From positions 56,797,001-56,861,000 of the forward strand of contig OX419755.1 of assembly GCA_948567375.1 (NCBI GenBank): a stretch of 64,000 bases of DNA, in the 5' to 3' direction. The notes beneath the pieces are model-generated. The model ran no database searches, was not told where the DNA came from, and worked only from the letters and a program-made list of their open reading frames with translations. Below are positions 22,795-34,390 of the stretch, one piece after another; within the stretch, counting starts at the first letter, position 1, and each line of letters begins with the position of its first letter. Position numbers and translations under genes: made by a program. This DNA is from Lunularia cruciata (taxonomy: Eukaryota > Streptophyta > Marchantiopsida > Lunulariales > Lunulariaceae).

Positions 22795-23165
22795 ATCTCC
22801 AACATTGAACTCCATGTGCTAGTGGTGTGCATCTACATACTATTCTTGTCAATTTTGGGCAACCTGCAACCTATGCTTTTTGTTCTCTACATCCTGTTGA
22901 ATTCTAGAAAAAAAAGTGTTGACATCGTCAACCTTGGTAGCCACAAAGTCAATCCTCATCAAGCTTGAAGGTGTGGAAGGATGCTCTCTATACATGAGGA
23001 AGAATGGTATGAATTATGTATATGCATTCATTGAATTGTTGTAGGCAAATTCAACCAATGGAAGTAAGGTGTCTCACCTCTCTTGCTCATCTAAGGTGAA
23101 ACTTTTGATCATGTTCTCAATAGTATGATTAGCTTACATTTTTCTATTGGTCTATGGATAGAGGT
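22795..23165 (-). pseudogene. Minus-strand integrase segment (family A)
   Basis: The minus strand matches 18100-18480 of the plus-strand element: the QTDGQTERAN region (decayed, near 23100-23150), AYNNSMNA..., the STLMKIR-like block and the 'gatgcacaccactagcacatggagttcaatgttgg' block near 22800-22840. Stops are present. Confidence 0.8.
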
Positions 23166-23174
23166 ATATGCTAT

Positions 23175-23833
23175 TGTGATATTTATTTTCATATTATAAG
23201 TACTTGAGAGATATTATTTATATAGAGATAAAGCATAGTTCTATATTAGTCATGATTAGCTAAAGTTAGTCATAGCTAAGATAGAGAAGAATTTACCTTA
23301 GGGGAAATATAAAAGATGAGCACCATTATTTTGGATTCTAGTGTATTAACTTGGTATTATTCCTAGGTGTTTGGCTTTGAGGAAAGAGTTGAGAACTCTT
23401 AGATCCACAAGGCTTTTTGTTTTGGATTCTTTTATAATCTAAGGAAAGCCCGTGTGAAGGAACCCTTGACTTAGTGGTTGGGTCAAGATAAGACCATATG
23501 CATAGGAGAATATACCTATAAGTATAAATATTCCTTTAGACTTTAGACTTTATTTGAATTTTAGTCTAGTAACTTGAGTTACTCCAATAGTTAGTAACTT
23601 TGGTGCGTAACTATTTCATAAGTATATAAACTAGGGGTGAGAAAGTACTCATCATCTTTTCATTTATAATTATCTCTCTTTCTCATTGAGTTCTTTAGGG
23701 AGCAATGGCTTGAGTATTGGAGTTCTAGCTTTGGAGTAGTGTGATATTGGAGTTCCTTGCCTTCTTAGTCCATGGTGCATTACCATAATAGCCATTAGAG
23801 GTTCAACTTGAGTGAAAGACAGGCTAGCTCACA
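23175..23833 (+). repeat. LTR-C-like repeat, plus strand
   Basis: A diverged copy of 22078-22793 in opposite orientation. Shared blocks include 'tagtcatgattagctaa', 'gatgagcacc', 'tggtattattcctaggtg', 'ggttgggtcaagataagacca' and 'gggtgagaaagtactcatcat'. It lacks the first bases of the repeat and ends GCTAGCTCACA. The next 190 bp contain an open frame of 70 codons with no recognised family. Confidence 0.7.
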
Positions 23834-24049
23834 TTTTTGGTTCCATTGCCATGACCTCTGTAGAAGGCAAGATAATGTTTAGTGTACAATTCTATATTAG
23901 ACAAAAAGAAGCTATGAGAGCTTGCTTACAGATAAAATTAATGGAAGAGAGAGCTAAACTTATATTAAGGAACCAAGACCCATTTTTATATCATGTAGTT
24001 CATTATGATGTCATGTATACATAAATAATAATCATAAGAGGTTCAATCG

Positions 24050-24600
24050 TTAATGTGTCTTGACTTCTACCACCAGATTGTTTACCATACGCATTTGAGT
24101 GAATGCATATGCAAGGTGCTTCTTGCCTTCCAAATATGAAATTGTCATGTTGAGCCATTGTCTACACTTTGCCCCCCAAATCTATTGATGAGATAGATCT
24201 TTTGTATCTTGAGGTAGACTAGAGGTTGTGGTCTATCTCCACTACAAATGCCTTCTTGCCAAGATAGTGCATCCAATGCTTGGTAGCAAGGATAATGGCA
24301 AACTCTTCTTGTTCAATGGTGTGATAGTTGCATTCTACCAATAATAGCTTTCAAGAGAAATATGCAATTAGATACCATCTATCATGCCACTCTATTCTAG
24401 AAGTTATTAGTTTATCATCGAGGGAAATAGTTTTGACTTTGCCGGACTCCTCTTGTTGTACAATTGCTCCTATTGCAAGTATTTATGTATTTATAGCCAA
24501 TTTGATTGGATGTTTTGGGTCATACCATTTCAAGGTTGGTTCATGTAGTAATGCGTCTTTCCATTCTTGAAAGGGTAATTCTTGTGCAATTCTCCACATC
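24050..24600 (-). pseudogene. Minus-strand RNase H (family B-like)
   Basis: On the minus strand one frame reads NYHTIEQEEFAIILATKHW, then HYLGKKAFVVEIDHNL and further on EGKKHLAYAFTQMR. This corresponds to the end of RNase H and the linker to integrase in gypsy elements ('...YLLG..F.V.TDH..L', '..G..N..ADALSR'). Stops are present. Confidence 0.75.
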
Positions 24601-24639
24601 CACTTCCTCTCCTTGCCAAATAGTGTTGTTAGAGGTTGT

Positions 24640-25580
24640 GTGACGTTAAAAAGTCCTTGAAAAATTGATAATATAACCTTATCAATCCCAAGAAACTGTT
24701 GAGTTGAGTTTGATCTTCAAGAGCACCTCATTTCTAAATGACCTTTATTTTGTGTATTAACACTTAGATACCTTTTTCACTTACTATGTGCCCCAAGTAT
24801 TCTACTTTATACTTGCCAAACTTGCACTTTGAGATTTTGGTATACAACTGATTCTATCATAGAATCTAGAGGAGTTCTCACAAATGTTGCTTGTGCTCTA
24901 TCATTGTCTTGCTATAGACTAAGATGTCATCTAGAAAAATGATAACAAATTTTTCCAAATCTGGACAAAATATATCATTCATCAAACTCATGAAAGTGGT
25001 TGGTTCATTGATGAGGCTGAATGGCATCACAAGGTCCTCAAAGTGACCACACTTTGCTTGAAAGGCTACTTTATATACAACTTCCTACGCAATCCTAATT
25101 TGGTTGTAACCACTCTATAGATCAAGTTTGGTTGATCACATTGAGTTGATTCAGCAAGTCATCCATGCAAAGTAAGGAATATTTTTTCTTCACCATTTGT
25201 TGATTTAAGCCTCAATAGTAATGCACATGCACATTGTTTTGTCCTTCTTCTTCACAAACAAGACAAGAGCTATATATGGTAAGATGCATGGTTGGATAAA
25301 TCCTTCTTACAACATATCCTCAATTTGAGCCTTACATTCCTCCAATTCATGAGGTGATAGTTGATATGGGGCCTTACAAGAACATGTCTTCCTAACGAGT
25401 ATGTTGATTTTATGATCTACTCTCCTTTTTGGTGGTAATCATGAGTGTAGGTCATTCACAAAGATATCTTGAAACTCATTGACCACATATTGCATTTTCT
25501 CAAGAATTTGTCCATCAAGTTGTGCACTCTTGATTTCTCTTATTAAGCCCATGAAATATCTATCTTACAAATAGTTGTTG
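24640..25580 (-). pseudogene. Minus-strand gypsy reverse transcriptase
   Basis: The minus strand reads LPPKRRVDHKINI, SCKAPYQLSPHELEE, MLQEGFIQPCI, KLDL.SGYNQIRIA, VMPFSLINEPTTFMSLMND and FVIIFLDDILVYSKTMIEHK. These are the ordered reverse transcriptase blocks of Ty3/gypsy, with FLDD as the catalytic core near 24910-24940. Several stops inactivate it. Confidence 0.9.
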
Positions 25581-25589
25581 TCCTTATAA

Positions 25590-25777
25590 CATAGAGAGGT
25601 AATTCTTACTTGTGTGATCTTTCCTTAATCCCAATGATATTCTATTGTGACTTCTCACTACTTTCTTTCTCCAATTGACCACATGCCTAAGATTGCATCA
25701 TAATGAGCTAACCATATCCCTTGCTACTCAATCTCTTCCTGATACTCTCCTATAGAGAATGCTACCTTTCTATGTAA
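25590..25777 (-). pseudogene. Minus-strand protease, C-terminal half
   Basis: The minus strand reads KVAFSIGEYQEEIE, a stop, then GIWLAHYDAILGM, the closing 'HYDAILG..W' block of a gypsy protease. It is split from its N-terminal half (26511-26720) by a solo LTR-A. Confidence 0.75.
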
Positions 25778-26510
25778 TGTAATCATCTAAGGATAAGAGA
25801 CCTAAGAGAAATACAAGAGAAGAAACACAAGCTTCACACTCAATACTCCAATGCCCCAAAAGAGCACCTTGACTTTATTATATAGCAAAGAGGATTCACT
25901 CAAAGGAAGCTACACCCTTGGATCAGATACATGGATAGGTGACCTAGTAGAGAGCTCTACCCTTAGATAAGTTGTATGCATGGATGACATGTTAGTTATG
26001 GTGATATCTGGTTGGTCAAACAAGCTTTGACTAAAAGGGAATCTTAGGGAATCTTATTGTAAGAATCTCAAAACTGCATAGATGAGGTATTGTTAGAAAG
26101 CTCTCAATGAAACAAATAAGAAGGAGGAAAAGCTAGCCCTCTATTCTACTCAAGGAAACTCAATACATCCATTTAGGCCTCCAAAATTGGCTCTAAATAT
26201 TAAATTATTTTTGGCTCTTGCACTATTAGTAGAAGTATTCTCTTGGTGATATCTCTATCTGATCTATTGAGTCCATTATCTATAATATCCTTCCAGGTAT
26301 TACCAAGCCAATTTTCACCTCTAGATAATATATCTAGTTATCGTATTACATTTACAAGCTATTTTTGGCTCCTCCTCTATTAGTAGAAGTGCTATATCAG
26401 TGACACCTCTATCTAATCTACCTAGTCCATCATACGTAATATCCTTCAAGATGTTACCAAGTCAATATTCACCTTTAGATAATATATCAAACTATTGGTA
26501 TATAATAACA
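25778..26510 (-). repeat. Solo LTR-A inserted in the protease of a minus-strand gypsy element
   Basis: It begins TGTAATCATC on the plus strand (the LTR 3' end) and ends near ACCAATAG...TGTTA read on the minus strand. The two internal tandem units are visible at about 26215-26345 and 26370-26500. Protease sequence continues on both sides. The flanking five bases do not match well, so a target duplication is not claimed. Confidence 0.82.
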
Positions 26511-26720
26511 ACTTAATCCTCTCTATCTAATCATTATGTAAATTTACTTCTTCATTCTCATCCTTCTCTAGATCCATCCACAACCTTATTGCAATAGAGC
26601 AAGAAAAGAAATTATTTTTTGCTCTAGGGTCTATTAATACTATCAATATTTGATTACCTTCTAGGACTCCATTCACAACAATCAATTGTAATTTTATCTT
26701 TCTCAACCTTTGTGTACTTG
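26511..26720 (-). pseudogene. Minus-strand protease, N-terminal half
   Basis: The minus strand reads KLQLIVVNGVLEGNQILIV, then LIDPRAKNNFFSCSIA. The usual LIDPGASHNF is recognisable with D intact and G changed to R. This protease type differs from the one at 16120-16452, so at least two gypsy lineages are present. Confidence 0.75.
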
Positions 26721-26839
26721 TCCTCTTCCTTTCCCTACTTTTTCACTTCTCCATTGAGCCAATATGGCCATGAGGTACATTTATTGGCAATCTTCATTTT
26801 CCAATGTGATTTTTTCATCCTTCTCTTCAATTTGTCTCT

Positions 26840-28140
26840 CCATGTTGTTCAAACATTGCATGTGAAGGTGATTATGATGGAAGATGATAATGATGAGCAG
26901 ATAGAAGATGAGCATAAATTGATTGATTGATGGCTATGTACCCAGCTCAGCTGCAATTGTAGCAACAATGTCGTTCTTCTCAAGTCCCTTCTAGTTTTTG
27001 TGCTCCATCTCTCCTTTTTTTGACCTATTCCCGTTCTCCTTGGAGCATCGTGCTCCTTGGTCTTGAAACCAAATGTTGGCCAATTCCATACAAATTGGTC
27101 CACCAAAGTGTGGTGTTTTAGCTTAATAATGTTGAGCTAGAACTACCTCTTCACCTCCTCCAAGCTCTCTTGCTATTCTTTGAGTAGAGGTAATGGCTTC
27201 AAAAACAATGTGAGAGTTTAGTACCATCACTTCTTGGTGAATTTGCTCTTTTAACCCCCATTTAAAATTATCCAAGGCTTCTACTAGATTCATATTTGTT
27301 ATTACAACATGTAGGTTGAGAAATTCCTCCATGTGCTCTTCTACGTTAATCTTTTGCTTCAACACCCATAGTCGGATTTGGGCCATCTACACAAAATCCA
27401 TGGATTGAAATTTCTTTAGCAATACTTCTTGCATTGCCGTCCAAGTGACTTTTCTTTCTTTTGCTTACATTGATTGTTTCCATATGCTGGCTTTATTGGT
27501 CAAGTACCCACATGCAATCATGCATGTGGAATGATCAGTGATTTAATTATGAATAATCAAAAGTGTTGATTCATTCTTGAAATCTAAGTTTCCACTTCTC
27601 ACATGGAACATTGTTCCTTATAAAGCTTGATGTTGCATGTCTTCTTCATCTATAATAACAATGTGGCTTCACTGTTGATTGAGATCGGTGTCATTGGCAT
27701 GAGTGAATCGCCAAGTACTTCAGCCATTGGTACTTCATTTCAGGATGGTTCTCCTTCTTGCATTGCCTGATTGTTCATGAAGGTACATACTTGACGTTGC
27801 AATGCTTCTATAGGAGCATTGTGTTTAACATCTTGATCTCCCAAAACTTGTTCAACATCCCTTACATTCCTTATTTAGATCCTTAAATTGTGGATCCATA
27901 ATTCTTACACATGGTAAACAATCAAGTGCTACTTCTTGTTTCTATATAGAGTTAATATTATCACTAAGGAGAGGGTTTAGACTATTGGAACTACCATTGA
28001 GACTTTAGAGGCTATCACTCATTGTTATATTCCTCTCCAAAATTATGGACTACAAAATTCCTAGACACTACTTTTGATCTAACCATATAATGGATTTCTA
28101 CTTGAGTGTTGAAAGGGAAAGGATTGGGTATATTCAGATC
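26840..28140 (-). pseudogene. Minus-strand gag
   Basis: An 87-codon minus-strand frame (27123-27386) reads IRLWVLKQKINVEEHMEEF, HVVITNM..VEALDNFKWGL and QIHQEVMVLN. This resembles the retrotransposon gag capsid domain ('...V.EYI.EF..L...I..M...D....F..GL...I...V'). The remainder up to 28140 is its decayed N-terminal part. The 85-codon frame at 26849-27106 would be the nucleocapsid side; no knuckle is intact. Confidence 0.7.
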
Positions 28141-28145
28141 CATTA

Positions 28146-28560
28146 TGTAAAAGATTGAGACCATGGAAAGGAATAAGAGAATGGAAGATCACATTGGGAC
28201 ATTTGAATGAGGGAAAGCTCCAAATTCCTAGCATGAACTTAGGCTTTGGTATTTATAGAAAGCATACAAGGCTCTTGAGAAGCTTCTCAAGAAGCTTCCT
28301 TGAGCCACTTTCTTGGAATGCAAGCCAAGTTAACCGGGAAGTTTCTCAAGATGCTTCCTTCTATAAGCTGCCTACTTGCAAGCTAAGCTAGGAAGCTTCT
28401 AGAAGCTTCCTTCTAGAAACTACCTACTTGGAGTGCAAGCTAAGATAGTCGGGAAGCTCTACAAGAAGATTCCTAAATGCTTCTAGAATTTTCTAGGCTA
28501 ATTTGGTCTATTTGCTAATTTAATAGCCTTGATTAGCTTCATCACTATATCCATGAACTT
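28146..28560 (-). repeat. 5' LTR-B, minus strand
   Basis: It begins TGTAAAAGA on the plus strand and runs to about 28560. It carries the GAAgcTTCtaGAAgcTTC array at 28392-28409, followed by TTCtaGAA at 28411-28418. Gag of the minus-strand element follows directly on its left, so it is that element's 5' LTR. The right boundary is uncertain. Confidence 0.82.
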
Positions 28561-28810
28561 TGCTCCAAAATGGTAAATAAGATATACTCTTACGTGCTCA
28601 CAATGTGTGTTCATAATCTTGATATGGAACAGATTCAAGAAAAAAAAGCAAGGTGCAAGAAATTGTCTTCCAAGAGCCTCCATCCCATCCTCTCCCTTAA
28701 ACACTTCTAATCTATTGATTGCACTATATTTTCTCCTCTCAAAATTTCTTAGTCTTAATAGCCCATGTTCTTCCAAGAGGGGTGATCCACTCTCTTAGAT
28801 TAAAACCCAA
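28561..28810 (-). pseudogene. Leader and 5' gag remnant of a minus-strand family-A element
   Basis: This lies between LTR-B and the primer site next to LTR-A. A minus-strand frame of 92 codons (28498-28776) starts here but runs on into LTR-B, so its end is not original. No motif is recognisable. Confidence 0.4.
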
Positions 28811-28822
28811 GCTCTGGTATCA
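28811..28822 (-). other. Primer binding site beside LTR-A, altered iMet type
   Basis: Minus-strand TGATACCAGAGC lies one base from the end of LTR-A. It matches the standard TGGTATCAGAGC except at positions 3 and 7. Confidence 0.65.
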
Positions 28823-28823
28823 T

Positions 28824-29325
28824 TGTAATATTCTAAGGATAGGAGAACCCTCAAAAGAAACAAAGGAGAATATACACAAAGCTTCACACTCAATAATTTG
28901 ATGCCCTAAAGGAGCACCTTGTCTTTATTATATAACAAAGAAGATTCCGTTAAAGGAAGCTCCACTCTTGGATTAGATACATGGATTCATGACATGTCAA
29001 CAAGCTCCACCCTTAGATTAGTTGTATGGATGGGTGACATGTTGGTTCTTGTCCTATCTAGTTACTCAAACAAGTTTGACTAGAAGGAATCTTTTGAGAA
29101 TCTTCCTATAGGAAGCTTAAAATCACATAGGTATTGTTGGAAAGCTCTAAAAAGACAAACTACAAAGGAATAAGGCAAGGTTTTCTTCTATGGAGAAATG
29201 TATTTTTCCATTTTTGAAACCTAATTCCTTTGTTTAGGTCTCCAAAATTGGCTCTGAAGTTTTTAGGATGTTTTGACTCCTACCCTATTAGTAGAAGAAC
29301 TATTTTGGTTACACCTTTGTCTTAT
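28824..29325 (-). repeat. Partial 5' LTR-A, minus strand
   Basis: It begins TGTAATATTC and follows LTR-A up to about the 'ggttacacctttgtc' block. It is then cut off where LINE copy 3 starts, so about 220 bp of the LTR are missing. The primer site on its left marks it as a 5' LTR. Confidence 0.82.
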
Positions 29326-30658
29326 CACTTTTAGAGGTTGTGATGGTATTTCCTTAGGCATTAAGGCACTCTTATATATCCATCTAGAGTGGGTTACACT
29401 ACAAGAGGATGTTAAGAACACTTTTTATAGCATCTCTTAAACATCCATCTTTAGAGAGCTTAGGGAGTCCGGTGGATCCTACACAAGTCTCATAACTTTT
29501 GTGCAATCATTCTATTGCTCTCTTGCTTCCTTTTACTACCAACATGGGTGGTCACAAGAAGGAGTCATCATCTTGGAGTCAGTTATTGGTACAAAAGAAG
29601 GAGATCCTTTAAGGGACGTTTGTTTACCAAGGCTCACTCAAAAGCTCTTTTATCTACTACTTTGTCCATGCCAAGTTGTGGATTTTACTCCTTAGCAGCC
29701 ATTACATACATTGTGGGCCTCGTAGATCAGATTAGGCAGGTCTTTGATCACTTGACTACCAAGCTACATCTTGTAGGCTTGAGAGGCAAGGTGTCAAAGT
29801 GCAGAGCATTGTCCTCTTCAAGTATCCTGCCCCACCTTGAGCAACTAGAGGGATGTGGTCATATCTATAGATGGACTACATATTCTTGGAGTGCCAATAG
29901 GATTCAAGGACTTTGTCACATGCTTCTTAGTTGCTGCTATTGTAGAAGATATTCTCCATGTGGATGACCTCCTTCTTCTAGGAGATCCATAGGTGGCATT
30001 TGGTATACTCTCTTGAAGTATTACCCGTCGCTTGCCTTCTTCACATGTTTCCTCCTTCCTTGACTTTCCTATCATGTTTGAGAGCATTTGATAGGAAGAT
30101 TATGGGAGTCTTTGGTGATATCATTGGACTAAGGACATTTGAGTGTATGATAGGGGATTTGGCATGTAGACAGACATCTTTACCAATTTCATGTGGAAGG
30201 TATGCATTCCTATTATCTATAGAGGAGACAACACCAACAACATTTTGAGATAGTTGGACTCTCTTGGCATCCTACTTTCCTCTCATTTTGTGGTTGCTAG
30301 CAAATGAGTTTTGGAGACATATGTGACCAAGGTGGAAGAGGGATCCTTTTCTCTCTAGGTGTTATTGCAATAGATGGGAGATGGTCTATCTCCACAGGCA
30401 CAAGAGTACCTTCTATCCTTTGCTTCACTACTATCAGATTGGATCAGAGCTTTGTAGTCTTCCTTGATGGAGCAACATTGCCAACATATGCTACATTCTC
30501 TCTTAGTTGACTTGTCAATCCCTTGGTCCACTAGAGCATATCTTTGCTCTTGCTTGGCAAGGATGCATGCTATTGGATCCTAGCTTGACCAAACATTAGG
30601 GCATCCTAACTTGCACTAGCCACCTTCTCTACAACAATGAGGTTTTGCCTAGGTTTGG
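29326..30658 (+). pseudogene. RLE-LINE copy 3, reverse transcriptase part
   Basis: Collinear with about 56245-57575 of the long copy: 'ccatctagagtggg', 'ggtcacaagaaggagtca', 'ggcatttggtatactctctt' and 'tttgataggaagattatgggagtctttggtgatatcattgga' recur in order. The catalytic block near 29690-29730 reads SLAAITYIVGLV, against SLVDDTHIVD in the long copy. The copy lacks the 5' part and is full of stops. Confidence 0.9.
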
Positions 30659-30663
30659 TCTAC
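30659..30663. repeat. Target site duplication TCTAC (left)
   Basis: It is repeated at 31406-31410, on either side of a solo LTR-A within LINE copy 3. Confidence 0.85.
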
Positions 30664-31405
30664 TATAATACTACAAGGACAAGAGAACTCTTCAAGAGAG
30701 ACAACACATATTTTGCACTCAATCCTCCGATGCCCCAAAGGAGCACCTTCTCTTTATTATACAGCCAAAGAGGATCTCCTCCAAGGAAGCTCCACCATAG
30801 GATTAGGTACATGGATAGGTGATCTGTCAGCAAGCTCCACCCATAGATTAATTGCTTGGATGGGTGACATGTTGGTCTTGGTCCCATTTGGTTGGTCAAA
30901 TAGGCTTTAACCAAAGGAAATCTTTTAGTGAATCTTCTTATAAGAATCTCAGAATCAAATGAGTGAGGTACCGCTAGAAAGCTCTCGGTGAGACAAACCA
31001 AGGGAGAGGGAAGGCCAGCCTGTTCTTTTTTGGGGGAATCTCTATATTTTTGAGGCCTAATTCATCCGCTTAGGCCTTCAAAATTACCTCTGAAGTTTTC
31101 AGGCCTATTTTGGCTTCTGCTCTATTAGTAGAAGTGCTCTTTTGGTGACACCTCTATCTGATCTATGTTCTCCATCATGTGTAACATCCTTCTAGATGTC
31201 ACCACCCCAAGTTTCACCTCTAGATCATATGCCTAGCTATTGATTCTAAAGTTTCTAAACATGTTTTGGTTTTTGGCCTATTAGGAGAAGTACTCTTTTG
31301 GTGATACCTCTATCTGATCTACTTAGTCCATCATGTAGAACATCTTTCCGATGTTATCAAACCAAATTTCATCTTTGGATCATCTATCTAGCTATTGGTA
31401 TTACA
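30664..31405 (-). repeat. Solo LTR-A in LINE copy 3
   Basis: It begins TATAATACTAC (TG changed to TA) and ends GGTATTACA on the plus strand, about 742 bp, with both internal tandem units visible. It is flanked by TCTAC duplications and splits the LINE at the site equivalent to about 57583. It represents an insertion later reduced to a solo LTR by LTR-LTR recombination. Confidence 0.92.
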
Positions 31406-31410
31406 TCTAC
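31406..31410. repeat. Target site duplication TCTAC (right)
   Basis: Matches 30659-30663; the LINE sequence resumes immediately after. Confidence 0.85.
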
Positions 31411-32170
31411 CCGTCTACAACTTCATCACTCATTTGTGAGTGTGGTCCTACACTAGATGCAATAGTGGTTCATATGACATGGTGTCCATTTGGAGGATAG
31501 CTACCCATGATGCCATCAGGTATATAGAGTTTGCTATTGCACAAAAGAGTGGATACCTTCCTTGGAGTGAACATTCATATTCTTTGTAGAATGACACATG
31601 TCAAAGCAAACTTATACTTGGTCCGAGATGATAAAGTGACATTGGCAGATGTTGTGGTTATAGACCCTATGCATGATGCAATTTTGGAAGGAGTGATTAC
31701 TCATCCTCATGGATGGGCAGCGATTGGAGTTGCATTACGCAACGTCTCTGAGTATAAGGGTATGCAACAAGGTCACCTCTTTGTTACTCTAGCCTTGGAG
31801 TTATATGGAGCGATGGACACTAAATTTGATACATTTGTCAAGGACTGCACGAGAGTTTATCATATTAGACACGAGTGGTACCACTCTCACTCTCATTATT
31901 TGTAGCATATTTTAGACAACGTGTGTCCATTTTTCTACAGAAAGCATATGCTGGTGCAATCCATAGGAGAGCAAGCACTCTAGGTGATGCTTCTTCGGAT
32001 GCACCCGTAGTTTATAGACCTTATAACTTGCATAGCTCCGATGTCTTAGGTGCGCTAAGGTAAATTTCTCCTTTAGTTGCTATTGGGACCTAGCCTCATT
32101 TTACCCCTTTTTTCTCTTCCTTTTAAGGCTTGATGGGAACCAATCCTTCATGTGGTCGGCTTTCCCCCTA
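31411..32170 (+). pseudogene. RLE-LINE copy 3, knuckle, endonuclease and 3' UTR
   Basis: Collinear with 57590-58345. A 124-codon frame (31531-31905) gives the endonuclease core: VKANLYLVRDDKVTLADVVV, GVITHPHGWA, SEYKGMQQGHLFVTLALEL and YGAMDTKFDTFV. The D-x12-D pattern reads N...D. It ends with the family 3' UTR ('cttaggtgcgctaagg', 'ctattgggacctagcctcatttt'), decayed at the hairpin. Confidence 0.88.
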
Positions 32171-32204
32171 ATACTTAAAAAGGATAAAATTTGCATGGTA
32201 CAAA

Positions 32205-32335
32205 ATATCTTAGGTGCAATGGGGTACATTTTTTACTGCTGCACTTTTGAGGTTTTATTTTTTAATTTTGTTCCTCATCCTTGTACGGGCTTAAGAGGTC
32301 TTTCCCTTTGTATATTCAATGCCATCGTCTTTTTC
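32205..32335 (+). repeat. Solo LINE 3' end (degenerate)
   Basis: It begins 'atcttaggtgcaatgggg' and continues with 'ttgtacgggcttaagaggtctttccc', following the LINE 3' UTR pattern directly behind copy 3. This may be a second short insertion or a tandem tail duplication. Confidence 0.5.
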
Positions 32336-32739
32336 TCTCTGGAGAGCAAAGATATTTCTTCATAGATTTTTATCTACTATTAAGTTATCCGCAGAATCAA
32401 AAAAAATTTAAAAATAGACGTCATAGGTGTTGTTATAAACGTGTCTAGAAGCTATTCAAAAAATTATGCAAAATCTGAGACATACATTGACGACATTCTA
32501 TCAAAGATTTGCAGCAAGTTTGCTCAGGAAATTTGTCGTCACCCAGAGCAGACTTCAAATCCCGAGGAAACTAACTATCAACGTTAGCATCTACATATCT
32601 GGCAATAATGTATCAATAATTATTTAGAAAACACGACCACGAGCACACATGAACGATAGATGGGAAGACTCTACAAGGGAGAGACCATTATTATATCGAG
32701 TTCAACCCCAGTTTAATCCCAGAATTTATTTTTCTGTTG

Positions 32740-32840
32740 TATCACATTTCAACGAGGGGTCTTCCTATCCTTCTTGTGTTCTATGTGGTCAAGCTTTCTT
32801 TCTTTTTTCGCTTTTACTCTTCGTACAGCGTTTAAAACGT
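32740..32840 (+). repeat. Solo LINE 3' end (short)
   Basis: It contains 'gaggggtcttcctatccttcttgtg' followed by 'gtggtcaagctttctttctttttt', matching the last 80 bp of the LINE 3' UTR. Confidence 0.5.
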
Positions 32841-34220
32841 TTATGTATCATGCAGGAAGCTAGTCACCCTAAAAATTGAGAGCACTAACTTGAACTCTTT
32901 TATGTGCATCCGGAAATTGTTTTTGGATGTCACTACTCTACTCATAGAAATCAATGGATTTTAAAACTGATCGATATTTTAAATGTTGTTTGTCGACTGC
33001 GGTCGCCATAGCTGGCTGTGACAAATGGGTAGGGCGAAGTGGGACAACGTGGCGTCATGCTTATGGTTAAGTCTTTCGTGCCGCCTTGCTGTACTGTCGA
33101 GTCCTGGTACCAAGTTTGGGGCACCGTGAATTCTATCTTTGAATGTTGAACGGTCTTCCGGTGGTCATTTCTGTCGAGTCATTGTAGAAAGGAGTCCGAT
33201 CACGATTTGGATGGCTTCAAGGGTGTTCCTCGCTGTCTGTTTCTCTCCGCAGGGAGTTATGGAGGCGGTTTTCTCAAACCAAAACGGGAGACGAGCACAT
33301 TTGAGTTATTTGAGGTGGTTCCCAGAGAGAATTACATCGGACAGTTGGTGTCCACCTCAAGCTTTTGGTATGTTGTACATTTAAACATGCAAAAGGTTTG
33401 GATTGTTTTGCATGAGCGAAATGAGTGAATCCGAAAGTGTGACATGACGGTGGGGAGGTTATCTACCTTTCGAGAGGGTTCCTAGGTTACCTGCGCCTCC
33501 ATAGTTGCGAGCCTATTAGCTATAGATATGTCCTGCGCCAAGAGAGCTTTTACTCGTGGGCGATATAGAGGAGTAACAACTCTGAAGTGGTCGGTGTTGA
33601 AGGGATAACCTCGTGCATACATATAAGATTGTCTTCCTACGTCTTTTAATCTTGGAAACCCTGATCACGGTGATATTTCGTGTCAATGATCAAAGTTTGT
33701 ATGGAAAAGTGGATTTTAAGATTTTTAGGCCGAAGTCTTGCATACAATTTACTACTACTACTCCACTTTGTTTCAAAGGGTCTTTGATGACTAAGCAAGT
33801 TCCTTGCCAGAGTATCAGAGTTCGAAGGCAGGCTGAAATGGGAAAGCCAAAAGGCCAAATAGTATACTCAGAAGGAATACGAACGGGAAAAGGCCAAGAG
33901 GCTGATATTCGGAAAGAAGACAGGTCAGTTAAGAGATCGAGAAAAAAGCGACCGCGTAGGATTACAAGAAGGAAAGGAAGATCCCCATCGAACCGTACAA
34001 GGATAAGACGTAAGAGGCAAAATGTGAATGAACCCTAATAGGTATGACAAAGAAAACCCACTCAACGCGTTTCTTATCAATAATTGCTGGTTAAATTGAC
34101 ATGTTGCCAGTTGACAAGTGGACCATGGTGCGTCATATTTGTACTGTGCAAAACTTCTTGCACAAAAAGCGGAAGTTGGACATGAACGAACGAACAAAAT
34201 AATGTCTAGAGTTAACGATT
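32841..34220. other. Intergenic sequence, no recognised gene
   Basis: CpG is clearly more frequent here than in the retroelement cluster to the left. The only sizeable open frame is 33613-34038 on the plus strand (141 codons). It is very basic at its C-terminus (KRSRKKRPRRITRRKGR), with no family motif and no coding support. Confidence 0.45.
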
Positions 34221-34224
34221 GAGG

Positions 34225-34360
34225 TACAATAGGGCATATTAGATATTTTAGGTGCAGTGGGAAGGTAGATTTCTGAAATCGATATTATTGGAACTTTACC
34301 CCATTTTATATCTTTTGTCTCTCCCTTGTATGGCTTGATGGGTTTTCGCATCCAGCGCGT
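34225..34360 (+). repeat. Solo LINE 3' end
   Basis: It reads 'ttttaggtgcagtggga', 'gtagatttctgaaatc', 'ctttaccccattttat', 'tgtctctcccttgtatggcttgatggg', the whole 3' UTR order of the LINE. No endonuclease coding sequence precedes it. Confidence 0.78.
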
Positions 34361-34390
34361 GTGCTACGCAGTTTTTCTAAGTTAACAGCT

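Noticed and set aside
25773-26515. Target duplication around the solo LTR-A at 25778-26510
   Set aside because: The flanking five bases (TGTAA and ACTTA) do not match well enough.
33613-34038. 141-codon plus-strand frame with a very basic tail
   Set aside because: The basic residues come from a purine-rich DNA stretch; no domain or splice context was found.
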